NCBI GenBank assembly: GCA_947179485.1
Contig: OX359246.1
Span: 21,514,001 to 21,578,000 of the forward strand
DNA from: Allacma fusca
Taxonomy: Eukaryota > Arthropoda > Collembola > Symphypleona > Sminthuridae
DNA: 64,000 bases
Reading direction: 5' to 3'
This document shows, one piece after another, positions 35,001 through 41,770 of the stretch. The translations under genes were made by a program, and so were the position numbers. Each line of letters starts with the position of its first letter. Position 1 is the stretch's first letter. The notes under the pieces were generated by a model that was given only the letters and a program-made list of their open reading frames with translations, had not been told where the DNA came from and ran no database searches.

Positions 35001-35332
35001 CCGAACCTCCAGTCAATGAGAGCCCGGGCCAAGTCGTCCCATTACTAGTAGTGGGGAAAGTCCCGGAGTACCAGCCCTTATTCGTAAATAGTAATGGGCA
35101 ATTGAGAAAGTCTTCTCCCACGAATCCTCCAACAGGCCAAATTAGTATTCCCCATCCACAGGTCGAGGACGACAGGTGTGGACAGGGCTATTCCCCAACA
35201 GTCCCAGCCATTACTACCAATAATGCTCACAGTCTCCCCAAAAACACACTCCCTGCTGGAGATGATGTCCCCACAATCGGAGCCCCTCCAGCCTCGTCTG
35301 TCCTCCATTGCTATGAAACAGAAATTTATTAA
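2039..35332 (+). CDS. Family B1 (secretin-like) neuropeptide GPCR, 3' part of gene, PDF-receptor-like
   Basis: Six exons join in frame: 2039-2165, 24689-24845, 28140-28270, 33314-33402, 34371-34500 and 34703-35332. They give about 420 residues from the first intracellular loop/TM2 to a stop at 35330-35332. Every junction is GT-AG and the phases agree. Family B1 signatures seen: a LHVHL stretch entering TM2; a Cys at the top of TM3 (WVC) with WMFIQGHYLH; GWG/LP into TM4; a Cys-Trp pair in extracellular loop 2 (CWTGYG) followed by W..VGP; IMRILLTK at the end of TM5; AVKATAVLFPLLGINNL in TM6; and QGIFVSLLYCF in TM7. Such receptors couple peptide hormones to Gs at the plasma membrane. The loop-2 and TM6 patterns look closest to arthropod pigment-dispersing-factor receptors; calcitonin/DH31-type receptors are the alternative. 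The N-terminal hormone-binding domain and TM1 are outside the window. Exon structure is well supported, the ligand is not. Confidence 0.92.
2166..6730. other. 5' part of the 22.5-kb receptor intron
   Basis: Intron sequence with no recognised exon, RNA gene or transposon. Apart from the 10-bp minisatellite at 3543 only short open frames occur. The longest, a - strand frame at 3501-3965, takes its C-terminal part from that repeat and has no recognisable domain. Confidence 0.55.
3543..3608. repeat. 10-bp minisatellite, unit TGGTGAAAGT
   Basis: About six to seven copies of a 10-bp unit, consensus TGGTGAAAGT, with single-base variants. The same unit recurs at 33091-33189 in another intron of the same gene. 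Confidence 0.85.
6740..7190. repeat. Degenerate tandem repeat region around CATACGTAAAAGCATAG
   Basis: Irregular recurrences of CATACGTAAA, CATAGG/CATAGT and ATAACAATGG at roughly 35-45-bp spacing suggest an old diverged minisatellite. No coding potential is recognised. Borders are approximate. Confidence 0.5.
7197..7245. repeat. Short GTTCA-rich patch
   Basis: Contains AGTTCAGTTCA, an AT-rich centre and TTCGGTTCTGTTCG. It resembles the GTTCA-rich arms of the small element at 48023-48916 and the patches at 13.6 and 23.5 kb. Confidence 0.5.
7493..7736. repeat. 244-bp direct repeat, left copy, flanking the LINE
   Basis: Matches 12636-12879 over the same 244-bp length without indels. I saw one substitution (GGTTTTTC versus GGGTTTTC near 7573). 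The two copies bracket the LINE exactly: its 5' end starts at 7737 and its ATCTGA tail runs into the right copy. This is a target-site duplication by position, though very long for one. Confidence 0.9.
7737..8203 (+). other. LINE 5' leader
   Basis: Sequence between the left 244-bp repeat and the ORF1 ATG. No reading frame or promoter motif is recognised. An internal promoter is expected for LINEs but cannot be pinpointed here. Confidence 0.6.
8204..9133 (+). CDS. LINE ORF1 protein, coiled-coil RNA-binding type
   Basis: 309 residues starting at ATG 8204. The N-terminal 45 residues are polar and rich in Ser, Asp and Pro. Residues about 50-115 form a heptad-rich probable coiled coil (LIKDVESNLTSLLESKL onward, about five to six heptads). 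Residues about 125-260 begin with PLNLIVKGLP, the pattern that opens the RNA-recognition-like domain of many LINE ORF1 proteins, and contain basic stretches. LINE ORF1 proteins assemble as oligomers on the element RNA. The frame ends in TAG at 9131-9133. ORF2 continues in the same frame right after that codon. No zinc knuckle is seen. Confidence 0.8.
   Translation: MVVNRSPSQADTTNSTSKRKLSDHPEEMDSSEAPNKIHKPEQASSSPAGHMDLNQIALLIKDVESNLTSLLESKLQIVETKCVSLQASMDVQSNAISELQSRVCAQEEIITSLRAQTFHLDNNANFQSHESRPLNLIVKGLPAPSINNQADAVSIIKNNLLPKLWSISEDANTVMEWFDVEYFTPNPNKALSNQQQQSHPKAIYKLKFKQMKNLQLFRARCKSLRGPDISVGDDLNRQQQNIRAHLLSKRRDLKAQNISSFIYANRYLIIKSPPGEDVFLESNGYSFMEIPQIPNYRPRPIRSSQPHSQ
9134..12482 (+). pseudogene. 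LINE ORF2: APE endonuclease and reverse transcriptase, one frameshift
   Basis: The endonuclease begins at about 9185 with ILYWNCNGFKNFL and continues with ADIFCLAETWL, SGGILTF and FVYGDANARIG, all typical APE-type motifs. The first frame closes at 9868, while the following part reads in another frame from 9774 to 12482. Homology switches frame at about 9820-9845, so one indel breaks the gene. The reverse transcriptase spans about 10560-11420, with NFRGIALINTITKLFTRIL, CGFRKHRGCMDQ, FVDLARAFDSLNH, GVLQGDILSPLLF and LLLADDNVTLA. The catalytic Asp residues (D of FVDLA, DD of LADD) are present, but the usual aromatic before ADD is Leu. A CxxC-H-C cluster (CILCNLQEQDDLLHILTRC) near 12250-12310 matches the C-terminal zinc motif of many LINEs. 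No in-frame ATG precedes the endonuclease. Confidence 0.85.
12601..12637 (+). repeat. LINE 3' tail of ATCTGA repeats
   Basis: Six tandem ATCTGA units end the element directly at the right 244-bp repeat. Such terminal simple repeats form during target-primed reverse transcription in LINE clades without poly(A) tails. Confidence 0.85.
12636..12879. repeat. 244-bp direct repeat, right copy, flanking the LINE
   Basis: Second copy of the repeat at 7493-7736, starting where the ATCTGA tail ends and stopping at GAACAA. Contains a short ATACAT microsatellite shared by both copies. Confidence 0.9.
13000..13310. repeat. Two diverged tandem copies of a unit of about 170 bp
   Basis: About 13000-13168 and 13169-13310 share ordered blocks: TTAGCATAACTTTT, CAACAGCATCTA/TAACAGCATCTA, CATTACCGGCT, ATAGTATATTGG and AATGAT. 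They look like a diverged satellite or an old tandem duplication. No coding potential. Confidence 0.7.
13535..13640. repeat. GTTCA/TGAAC-rich patch with palindromic parts
   Basis: Contains AGTTCAGTTCAGCTGTTG, then TGAACTGAACTGAACAG and GAATCGAACTGAACC, so arms in opposite orientation lie next to each other. Similar to 23465-23640 and to the arms of the element at 48023-48916. Confidence 0.6.
14060..14344 (+). repeat. 5' LTR of the BEL/Pao element
   Basis: 285 bp, TGTTTCAACA to GGATCA. It contains a TATATAAG box at 14248-14255 inside the near-palindrome TGCTGG...CCAGCA and an AATAAA signal at 14272-14277, giving a compact promoter plus polyadenylation unit. An inverted repeat GAGACTTACAA/TTGTAAGTCTC lies upstream of the TATA box. 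Confidence 0.92.
14346..14362 (+). promoter_or_regulatory. Probable tRNA primer-binding site
   Basis: TGGCTCCCCG follows the LTR after two bases. TGG pairs with a tRNA CCA end, and the first ten bases match the complement of animal tRNA-Asp 3' ends as I recall them. Beyond these ten bases the match stops, so the tRNA identity is tentative. Confidence 0.45.
14372..16513 (+). pseudogene. BEL/Pao gag, interrupted by an in-frame stop
   Basis: The frame from 14372 covers the 32-bp repeat array, then a polar segment, and stops at TAA 15440-15442. The same frame continues at once (LEAQVRLETLYSTVRAEM) to 16513. The second part has the gag core typical of BEL elements (VPLFSGHHNLWPTFKSEF, LRTPKVYVP, VLYLHFVMSKLD), then a Lys/Arg/Ser-rich stretch and the start of a zinc-knuckle region (CSYCGNCKHRIYTC). 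gag builds the particle and binds the RNA. The stop at 15440 lies between conserved parts and is best read as a lesion. The true start is uncertain; an ATG at 15194 is another option. Confidence 0.75.
14416..14820 (+). repeat. 32-bp tandem array in the gag leader
   Basis: About 12 copies with exact 32-bp spacing; the block CGGACCTC recurs at 14441, 14473, 14505 and onward to 14793. The unit reads roughly CCGCTGCTCC + GTCTACCCGC + CGGACCTCAGTT with variants (CACTCAGGCTACC). It is GC-rich and Pro/Arg/Ser coding, unlike the AT-rich surroundings. Since 32 is not a multiple of three, each unit shifts frame, yet the array stays open and yields a 32-residue period over three units. Confidence 0.9.
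16531..20630 (+). pseudogene. BEL/Pao pol: protease, reverse transcriptase, RNase H, integrase, broken
   Basis: The frame 16531-19593 begins in the second zinc knuckle (KECSSLRKCLICQSRH) and is shifted relative to gag, so an indel lies at about 16505-16531. Motifs in order: retroviral-type aspartic protease LLDSGSQACF at about 16757; reverse transcriptase with VADIKTMYRQI and YMDD at 17971-17982; RNase H with FSDASAKAYSAV, PRLELQGAVLLAE and WTDSEIVLHWL; integrase zinc domain HILLAHSGKQT...CILC. A second frameshift near 19530-19545 moves the integrase core to the frame 19521-20027, with GVDLAGPY, DNGTNFVGA and HHGGVWEACVKLV supplying the DDE residues. TAG at 20025-20027 interrupts it. The C-terminal part (NSRPITPLS, LTPAHFLIG, LRPISKLA) follows in the same frame as the envelope. 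Enzyme motifs are otherwise intact. Confidence 0.85.
20664..23006 (+). CDS. Envelope-like glycoprotein of the BEL/Pao element
   Basis: Open from the pol C-terminus through TGA-free sequence to 23006. The ATG at 20664 gives 780 residues. The start is inferred; a spliced message could begin elsewhere. Features: a hydrophobic segment near the start (ITLFIGFSVSWPL), a second one (LILLVLIVVFVYNP) ending just before YSEHED, a long Cys-rich ectodomain with many N-x-S/T sites, a membrane anchor near the C-terminus (GILFFGIIIFMLFTLFI) and a short basic tail. The segment GWSECEDF..AGCPWW...DCIF at about 21885-21955 and EGCYSCLSGA at about 22560 recall the class II glycoproteins of phlebovirus type, which some BEL/Pao elements (Cer7, Tas) are reported to carry. 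Known family role: membrane fusion at cell entry. No stop or frameshift is seen. Confidence 0.75.
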   Translation: MTNSLVRRNFCKNQYGIWITLFIGFSVSWPLTHARSDFKDCSLIYGSNHIRFLFMLIGLFISYVYYCIQRLGVGGLILLVLIVVFVYNPVYSEHEDLVTTTRFAFCGNGSSPHHEVPSCYRQASWMEISPNGVGCVYSKRCVTGSLSPSALTCTSKNCSGNSSIDLDKIYCQDFSVVKNMELINDNNIRSQFCTVGNMALRECKHFVEELVDVPVAFLQARVYPLRTLNLKEVADATSFSSYNCSGDCSGRNRLIGACAGDISFCKYFRCFGSKTSCNCTYNNSYACSNFGTMTVSNRECHIDEYKNTSCSIRINTRLALCPLGQLSCFRIEDAHNQLLGTITIETKSVALTCLKQLLYYVPRAVEQCSSSIQCYSLYHSAECNGNKCENFADNDTIDHFKSSGNHLGWSECEDFRVAGCPWWLTRDCIFTRSYLHNPTSEAFAVYNCPEWKFSTKLDITMNLGDQMNHNVPLLQAGIAQRINNIEFMLISVSVPPVPVLNDCILMRGTQSATTPCNSREEIAVGKLGEIQCDSIKDAKSLSQNCIGSMSLINRIVNSSGIKCLAELIDPVKLLTINQLPLKINDGVLVKHMDEIIFESSTNTLLEVQISTNHFKLIKQVEEAHCSAEFIKIEGCYSCLSGAVLTIEAKVDFGKSLVSLECPDAELYAPVSLSASMEPIHLIVKLNSPEIDLQCRLRCTKNTVKLNVKGHLQYLPNVDYRDHQTSVSYEPFNNGLGFSWLSLTGLNWYSWLTRGILFFGIIIFMLFTLFISYRTIIRKLV
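23029..23040 (+). promoter_or_regulatory. Probable polypurine tract
   Basis: AAGGGCGGCAGAA-like purine-rich run directly before the 3' LTR, where plus-strand synthesis is primed in LTR elements. Identified by position and composition only. Confidence 0.6.
23041..23325 (+). repeat. 3' LTR of the BEL/Pao element
   Basis: 285 bp, same length as the 5' LTR. Differences I saw: T for C near the start (TGTTTTAACA), T for G in AGTTATC, and two changes in CTCTCCGAAAG. TATATAAG at 23229-23236 and AATAAA at 23253-23258 are kept. Confidence 0.92.
23326..24688. other. 3' remainder of the 22.5-kb receptor intron
   Basis: Apart from the GTTCA-rich patch at 23465-23640 I see no gene, RNA or transposon. It ends in the acceptor ATTTTCAG before the TM3 exon. 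Confidence 0.5.
23465..23640. repeat. GTTCA/TGAAC-rich patch
   Basis: Dense CAGTTCAGTTCA and AACTGAACTGAACTG runs in both orientations, ending GTTCCGAGTTTTAGGTCACAG. The right end shares TCGGA/CAGTTCAG and AGGTCACAG blocks with the patch at 7190-7245. Confidence 0.6.
24689..24845 (+). CDS. GPCR exon: TM3 to start of TM4
   Basis: It opens in phase 0 with EWVCKMVLAMQFYA, carrying the Cys that pairs with extracellular loop 2. It continues with NWMFIQGHYLH, a family B1 hallmark, and ends in SLGWG with a phase 1 donor (GTAATT). It follows a 22.5-kb intron that contains two retrotransposons. Confidence 0.9.
24846..28139. other. Receptor intron between TM3 and TM4 exons
   Basis: 3.3 kb, no recognised gene or transposon. 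It holds a GA microsatellite at 25977-26006 and a short one near 25269. Confidence 0.55.
25977..26006. repeat. (GA)n microsatellite
   Basis: About 15 uninterrupted GA dinucleotides followed by GGGAAAGGAAAGGAAA. Confidence 0.9.
28140..28270 (+). CDS. GPCR exon: TM4, extracellular loop 2, start of TM5
   Basis: Its first two bases complete the Gly of the GWG-LP motif. It then encodes TM4, the conserved CW of loop 2 (DTLCWTGYGNTPYSW) and the VGP motif opening TM5. The donor is GTGAGG at 28271. Confidence 0.9.
28271..33313. other. Receptor intron between TM4 and TM5 exons
   Basis: 5.0 kb without recognised coding or RNA features. Only the 10-bp minisatellite at 33091-33189 stands out. Confidence 0.55.
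33091..33189. repeat. 10-bp minisatellite, unit TGGTGAAAGC/TGGAGAAAGC
   Basis: Ten tandem 10-bp units in exact register, mixing TGGTGAAAGY and TGGAGAAAGY. The same decamer occurs at 3543-3608, about 30 kb away in the same gene. Confidence 0.88.
33314..33402 (+). CDS. GPCR exon: TM5 end and intracellular loop 3
   Basis: It encodes VNLLFLGNIMRILLTK and then SAASESEQF. This is the TM5-loop 3 pattern N..F..NI+R.L..K of family B1 receptors. Acceptor TCTCAG, donor GTAAGT, ends in phase 2. Confidence 0.9.
33403..34370. other. Receptor intron between TM5 and TM6 exons
   Basis: 968 bp, AT-rich, nothing recognised. Ends in TTCCTTTCAG. Confidence 0.6.
34371..34500 (+). CDS. GPCR exon: TM6 to start of TM7
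   Basis: It encodes RAVKATAVLFPLLGINNL (TM6), an extracellular loop with NPGKDYEYYY, and the start of TM7 ending in LQSTQ. Acceptor CTTTCAG, donor GTAAGA, phase 0. Confidence 0.9.
34703..35332 (+). CDS. GPCR last exon: TM7 end, helix 8 and long C-terminal tail
   Basis: It opens in phase 0 with GIFVSLLYCF, completing TM7, then a basic helix-8 segment (CKDVKDAIRREYGRF). About 180 further residues form a Ser/Thr/Pro-rich tail with several S/T clusters, as expected for a tail phosphorylated during desensitisation. The stop codon is TAA at 35330. The tail is long for this family but is one uninterrupted frame. Confidence 0.88.
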   Translation, partial: GIFVSLLYCFICKDVKDAIRREYGRFSARRSANSIRSQSRRGFGTSYRDKLMKRSQRTNEMSASYSRAHTKMTTASMRSERTIIPESPTKIESFKFPTDSEPPVNESPGQVVPLLVVGKVPEYQPLFVNSNGQLRKSSPTNPPTGQISIPHPQVEDDRCGQGYSPTVPAITTNNAHSLPKNTLPAGDDVPTIGAPPASSVLHCYETEIY

Positions 35333-36150
35333 ATGTTACATGTATGTATTTCCATAATTACCGCTATTAAGATCTTAAATATATTTTCATGTATTCATAC
35401 ATTCATTCTAAAATTACAATGTTGTGCAAAATCCTCCAAACATATGTACTGTCCGTTGAGAGTCATTTGTTCGAATGGATAGGTCCCTCTGTATATGATG
35501 ACTGCTATTATTTGGATGTAATTATTTTATGTAGATAATTTATGTAATTATGTGTATGTAAATGTACGTTACAATTTTAAACACATTGGCGTGTGGACAT
35601 AAAAGAGGCTTTTAGTACCGACGGACGGTCCCCCTAGACCTCATATTTTGATGAGCAAAATGTGAGTCCGTTCCCGACAAATTACATTTTGATGGACTCT
35701 GTCGTAATAAAATGTTGTAATAGTGCCAGTGCTAATCGGCTCGTTTGCTATTACAACTTTCTCCGTGCAATTGAGGAGACTTTGGTGCTTATGCTCTTTC
35801 CTGACCCATTTCCAGAGTGGGCTCATACGTTGTTATATGTTTACAGAAATTTATAGTGGATAGTGTATCTACGGGGAGTGTATCTAGATATATGGAGGGA
35901 ATTTTATTCTTTGAGCGTACATTATTAGCGTGTGTGCTCCTACTATGTCTACATATGTAATGATACGTGTCTCGCAGTAAATGTAGTCCTTACGCACTGC
36001 TGAGCACTACCTGGACCACACGTTACGGAATGTTGATATTGAAACAGGGTACCTCCGGATAAATATATATATATTGACCTATGTATCTGTATATAACTAT
36101 CTATATGTATAAAAGCGTATTTCCTTTACACTCGGACTTTGAATAAAAAT
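35333..36150 (+). other. Probable 3' UTR of the GPCR gene
   Basis: Sequence after the receptor stop. AATAAA signals occur at 35705-35710 and 36142-36147. Which one ends the transcript cannot be told from sequence alone. Confidence 0.4.
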
Positions 36151-36971
36151 GTCAACTTTTGACAATACCTAGGGTCCCAGAGTCGGTGCACTTATCTTCC
36201 ATTGGGTTCTCCGAGCATTTTATAATATGTTATAGGATGTATACTTTATAAGGATTATTTCCAGCTCATAGAAGTGGGACTCGACTCGGATCATGAGGGA
36301 GAGAGGAACCAGTTTCGGGAAGGCTCACAGGCTTCCAGCTCTTCTTCGTTGACATTCAAAAACCATCCACGTTTTGTGCGGGACATGTGCCGCTATTATT
36401 GCTCTATATACTTATGTGACTCTATTTGTGCATGTGTCAACGGTTTTTTTTTGAGGAAATAATTTTAAACAGCGGGGAATACTTATATAAGCATATTGGA
36501 CTGTCTTTATAAGACTCCCTTATAAGAGCCGTTTTTTCTTTTAGAAGGATCAATATTAAAAGCCCAACCGCACATTACAACGGTCCAGTATTAATCCCAT
36601 CGTTAGAATTTACTTTTCCCCAGTAACCAATTTAAGGAGTAATTATCGCTTGTATAAATGAGGCCCTCCCTTGCCATGGAATTATTTTCAGAGCCCTTAA
36701 CTATACACTAATAAAAATTCTCTTCTGTAATTATGAACGTATGGAATATCAAGTTCCAGAGTACACGAGACAGGAATTGCTGAATATTTTCCCAGGATTT
36801 CTGCTCCCCTGCCTTGGAGTTCCAGCCGACGGAAATGAAGCTGTTCTTTTTTGAAATGGGTTTTTCAAAACGAAAAGTTCTTTGAGATATTCTGCAGAGC
36901 GTTTCCCGAGTTTGGGAGTTAACCTTTGAAAATAAATACGTGTACCTGGAGGGAAATTCAAATATTTACAT

Positions 36972-37511
36972 TTACCTTTTTGTATAGACAGATATACACC
37001 CATTGTGAGCGGAGCTATTACAAAGAGCCTCAAGGACTAGGTTCAGAAAAGATATTCTCAAACTGAAAGAGTTGTAATAGACTTTGAGGGTGGAAATGTC
37101 TATATTTGATTTTAAGCGTAAATCTGAATGACAATTTTCACTGGAGATTTGTACATACTGATTCTGAAATCCAGCCTTGTCCCTCGACTCAAAGGAAGTG
37201 TGAAAAGGGTGGATCATTAAGTTTTGGAAGAATTGCCTGTAGAGATTTAGTATTTTGGGAGGAAACAGAGTTTGAGCCATTTTTAGACTCTCCATCCATT
37301 CCCCCCTCTCAATCAATAAGCAATCAGCGTCTTTTGGCACTTTTTCTCTCTCCGATGCAATAAGACCAGATAAGAAAAAGAAGCCCTTGAACGGAGCTAA
37401 AGGCGGCGGAGCCTCAGTTACTTCCACACCAGGAAGTTTCCTCAATGTGACTATGTCTTTCCCACGTACTTGTCTACCGGTTATTACATCCACTTGGGAA
37501 ATCTATACAAA
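36972..37511 (-). other. Unrecognised open frame, possible exon
   Basis: An open - strand frame of about 175 residues with a non-repetitive N-terminal part (ITGRQVRGKDIVTLRKLPG, then a Pro-rich stretch). A plausible acceptor (TTTGTATAG) lies just upstream at about 37500, in frame with ISQVDVITG. I recognise no domain, and no convincing donor was found. It may be a lone exon or chance. Confidence 0.2.
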
Positions 37512-40500
37512 TGTATACTAAATCTATGTACAGGGTTACAGAGCCCTGATCCGAATGGGTCGTACGCATTTTGCTATATACTCTTAGATAGGGACTTTAT
37601 ATATGAGTAGTGTGTTAGAAGAAAGATTTTTGAGAAATATAATGTAAGCTGGATATTGCATTCAAGTATCTCTATTTATCCCATTCATTTATCACTCGTC
37701 ATCTTGAGGCCTGGGGAATCTGAGGGAAGAGGCTATTGTAATACACAAGTCCATAACCTTTACATCTCCTCTATGAAAAAGTGAGTTTTTGCATCACAAT
37801 CCTCTGCCCGCTCCTTTGAGCAAGACTAGGACATCCGGAGAGAGAAAGTAGGATTCACAGTGTGTATAGTTACACTGTATGTACATATGGAGAGAACATT
37901 GCCCGGCCAGTAGTGTATTTTAAGTTCGATGGCCCTAACATTTTTATTACAAGTTGAGTCTCCATTAGCTATTAGGTCCCTATGCTTTCAAGTGAGCATT
38001 AAGGGCAGAGGGAGTTGTTGGAGTTGACTCATTCAAAATTGTACATCTCATCGAATTTTTTATCCCTGCAATTTTTTTTCTTGTAATGGAGTCCAGATGG
38101 AGGCAGGATCTATATGGTAAGGCCTGTGCATGTAGACCCAGTATGTAGACGTCTGTAGAGAATTTTATACGCATCTCGTACGTTTATTCTCAAACAGTCC
38201 CTCACACACATGCCATTTATTGAACTGCTGGCGGGTCGTTGGATTTCATGATGACACATAATGTATATATGGGAAATAATTCATAGTGTAATATGGATTT
38301 GGGATTTACTATGAAAGTCACTTTCTTCCTCCCATTTCTCCTCCATTACTTGGCCATTGTTAAGGGCTCTCAAGCCCAAATGGATTTCCCAGCTCGCTCC
38401 GCAAGAAGAAAAAATTGTAAATGTCCATTTCAAAATATAGTAGAGGGCATATAGTAATATTAATCACAATTTCATTCCTTTTTTTTCTTGCGGAGATTTT
38501 TTTTCGCAGTGGAACCCTACTCTAATCATTTATGCACGAGGCAATATGTCATCCTTGATTTTTATAAGCTACGGATGAGCACCATAATTCATGAGAATGT
38601 TAAAATATTTAGGTCACATTTATTTTATATTTAGTTCCAAGTTTTATAAGGGTATCTTTGCATATTGAAGGGAGGAAGTGAAAGTTAAGTGAGGAGTATT
38701 GATGTGGGGGAGAAAACAATTTGAGCCCATTAAGAATCAATAGCTGTAGACTGTCCCTATAAAAATACTTCTATGTAAAAAAACAAGGCAATAAACCTTC
38801 GTCATTACGAGGTCTTAGGACAAAAAAATGCATTGTGGTAAATTGGATTGTGTCCGAATTTTTTTTATGGAATAAAATAAAAAATAAGAGGATCCAAACG
38901 ATTTAAAATTTTTAATTGTGCTATCGATCTCGTACATAATAATAACTGTTTTTTTACCACTGTGATAATTTGTCTCCTTTAAAAAGCATTCAGCTTGTAG
39001 GTGTAAAAGTCAGCCCTAATATATAGAGTGTACTGTATTGCTCGGTCTTGCTCCAAGAAATTATTACATTGCCAGTGTCTCAGCTTGCATTTTAAAAGAT
39101 TAAATAACTTAATCTTTTTAGTTAACTCCAATGTCCCAGCTAGTTTCCCTCCACTCTCTTGAAACCTTGAAGGTGACAAATATTCCCCAAACGAATCTTA
39201 ACAAGTTTCGTGTTTCACGGTTGAGTCGTTGTGGAAAATAGCCTGACACATCTGCATTGCTCTGCTGCATTTACTCCATACAGTCCACTGTGCTTAAAAG
39301 AGAACGCAGGTACAAGGAGCAAAAAATTTTGAAAATAAAGGTAAGTTCTTAGCAAAAGATAATTTTTAAAAGAAAAAGGAATGTATTTACAGATTTGACC
39401 CAATGGGAGAAAAAATTAAATAAGAGAACAGTGTCTTACAGCGAGAGTGCACTGTACGTTTTTAAACTCCTCAGGGTAACTATCCTACTGTATCTAGTGG
39501 AAGGAGTAATTGGTATGTTTTTGTACATGACAACCCTCCTGAAACAATTTGAGCATCAGCTGTTCCAACTGCTAGCCAGAACGGAGCAATTCACAAGTGG
39601 CTGCGTCCATATTTTACTTTTCTCCCTGGAATGTGTGGCAAGGAGGAGGATATGTTCAAAGGTAGACTTGTTTATCTCTCCAATTCCCTAGAGTCCCTTG
39701 GGTCTCGGAAATTGTACATAACATGGGGAACAACTCCTAAGGTTAGGGTTCAGGAAGGAATGAGGTTTCGAAATCGAAACACACCCGAGTCAGAAGCTCC
39801 CATACTTGGCACAATTACTTTCTCTGATTCAGGGAATTCCGAGTGAGTACAAATGCATATGTGAGTCTGCAATGCTGCTTTTAAAAGAGCCTCCGGGCAA
39901 ATCCATGAGGATTCCGACTCCACAAGATAAAATTATTTAGGGCAGGGGATAGACATTCGTAAATATTAATTAACCCCAACCACACTCATTGTCAGTTAGC
40001 TGGAAGGAATGGCTAAAGTCAACTTTCTCTTTGAGGGATTCCTTCTTCAGATTCTTTTTTGCTAAAATTTCTTAGCACTCTTATTTACTTTAAAAAATTG
40101 TCCTTACTAGAACGTATATACAGCTCTCAAAGAGAAAGTTGTTTTTAAAGGTTAATGAGTTCAGAAGAAATTTAAATGGGACTGTGGGTAAGGGACTAAT
40201 CTTGCATTGAATGCACAGGCGTTTGGGCAAACTAGAGGCGTTAGGATTAATTAATCCAATTACTTCGTAAGGATTTAAGATGCACTTTACTCTTGAATAA
40301 TATATCCGGCTTTAAAAGTGTTTTCTCTACAGGGAAAAACAATACAGGTACATTCCTCTTTTTTATTCTATTAGCATTGTATGTGCATATCGATGGTAAT
40401 TAGAAATGTGCATTATCTCAACAGATTTGACTCTGATAGGTATTCAAGTTCATGCCATTACAAGGGTCATATATGTTACTCCTTTCTGAACTTCTCTTGC

Positions 40501-41750
40501 ACTGAGATTATATTGTGATTACTGGAAATGGGCAACTTTCACCTTAACAAAATACATACAAGCGAGAAAGCCAAAGTTAGGAGAAAGTCAGCTATTTTTT
40601 CAGCTCGGAGACACCGCCATCTTCCGGCGGTTCCTGGAACCATTTCTTCCAGGTTTCGGAAAGACTAGAAGCTCTTGGTAAATTAATTCGGGTCGTTTGC
40701 TCCCCGTTTTTATTAAACTCCGACCTTGCGGAATTAATTGGAATTTTTGTTGCCCATTTCGTTAGCGGGGATGGAAGGGCTCTCGCGTGTGAATATTGCA
40801 AAATTGGAGTGGGAATTCTCCCCAGGTGTTAATGACTATATGCCTCCAAATTTTTGCTCAGGAGGAAAGCATCGGAAAAATTCTATAATATATTTAATAT
40901 GACTTTCCCTTTGGCTTTTGAGAAGCTTTTGTGGAACATGCAAATATTTATGAATGGATACATACGCGTGTGGACTTTCATTATAAGAACCTTGTCATTT
41001 GAGCATTATTCAATTGGGCCAGAGATGAGTGGTCACGTTCGAGGTTAACTGCAGTATTAATTTTCACCTTTTCAAGAGCATGACATTATAAATATAAAAT
41101 GTTTGCTGCTTTTATGAGTGCTCTTTTATGGTGCGCTATGGTAGCAGTAATTCTATTGTGGATTCCGTACAAAATTAAGCCATTAATTTTAGGACCTGTG
41201 GCTTCCAAAATTAGGAATCAAGGTCTGCACAACTAAGCCCTTTGGTGTTCACTGTTCTACGAAAAGGCCGTAACGGGTGGGAAAAATAATTGTTTGATTT
41301 TCATATAACTATTGGGGCATGGTACAATGGTGAGAGATTCACTAACAAAGTGGTGACCATATTGGTTTCTAAATTTAAGCATCGCTAGTTCAACGACCTT
41401 AATCTAGTGAGTTCTTTCAGTATTTGGAAAAAACTCTTAGGTCACGGACGCTAGAAATATTCGCCTATTGGTCAGTCACAATGTATATATGTAAGTCCAA
41501 TAATAGCAAATGATAGGAATCTCACATTTTTAGGCACATTGGTAAATTCAGTGGGAGACAGACAAATTGAATTTTTTTCTGGAGCACGATACTGTATACA
41601 CAGTTAGGCTAAAGACAGTTTATGAATATTCATAACAGGAATATAAAGAAGCTCAGGGAAAGCAACGGGCATTGTATTTTTATGGTAATTATTGGAGCAA
41701 GCCAGGAAGCGGAGAGAATGTGGAAACTGTTCCATTTGACTTGTCAAACT

Positions 41751-41770
41751 TTGTGTGTGTGTGTGTGTGT
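41751..41770. repeat. (GT)n microsatellite
   Basis: About ten GT dinucleotides, followed by an ATAC/GTAC-rich stretch. Confidence 0.85.
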
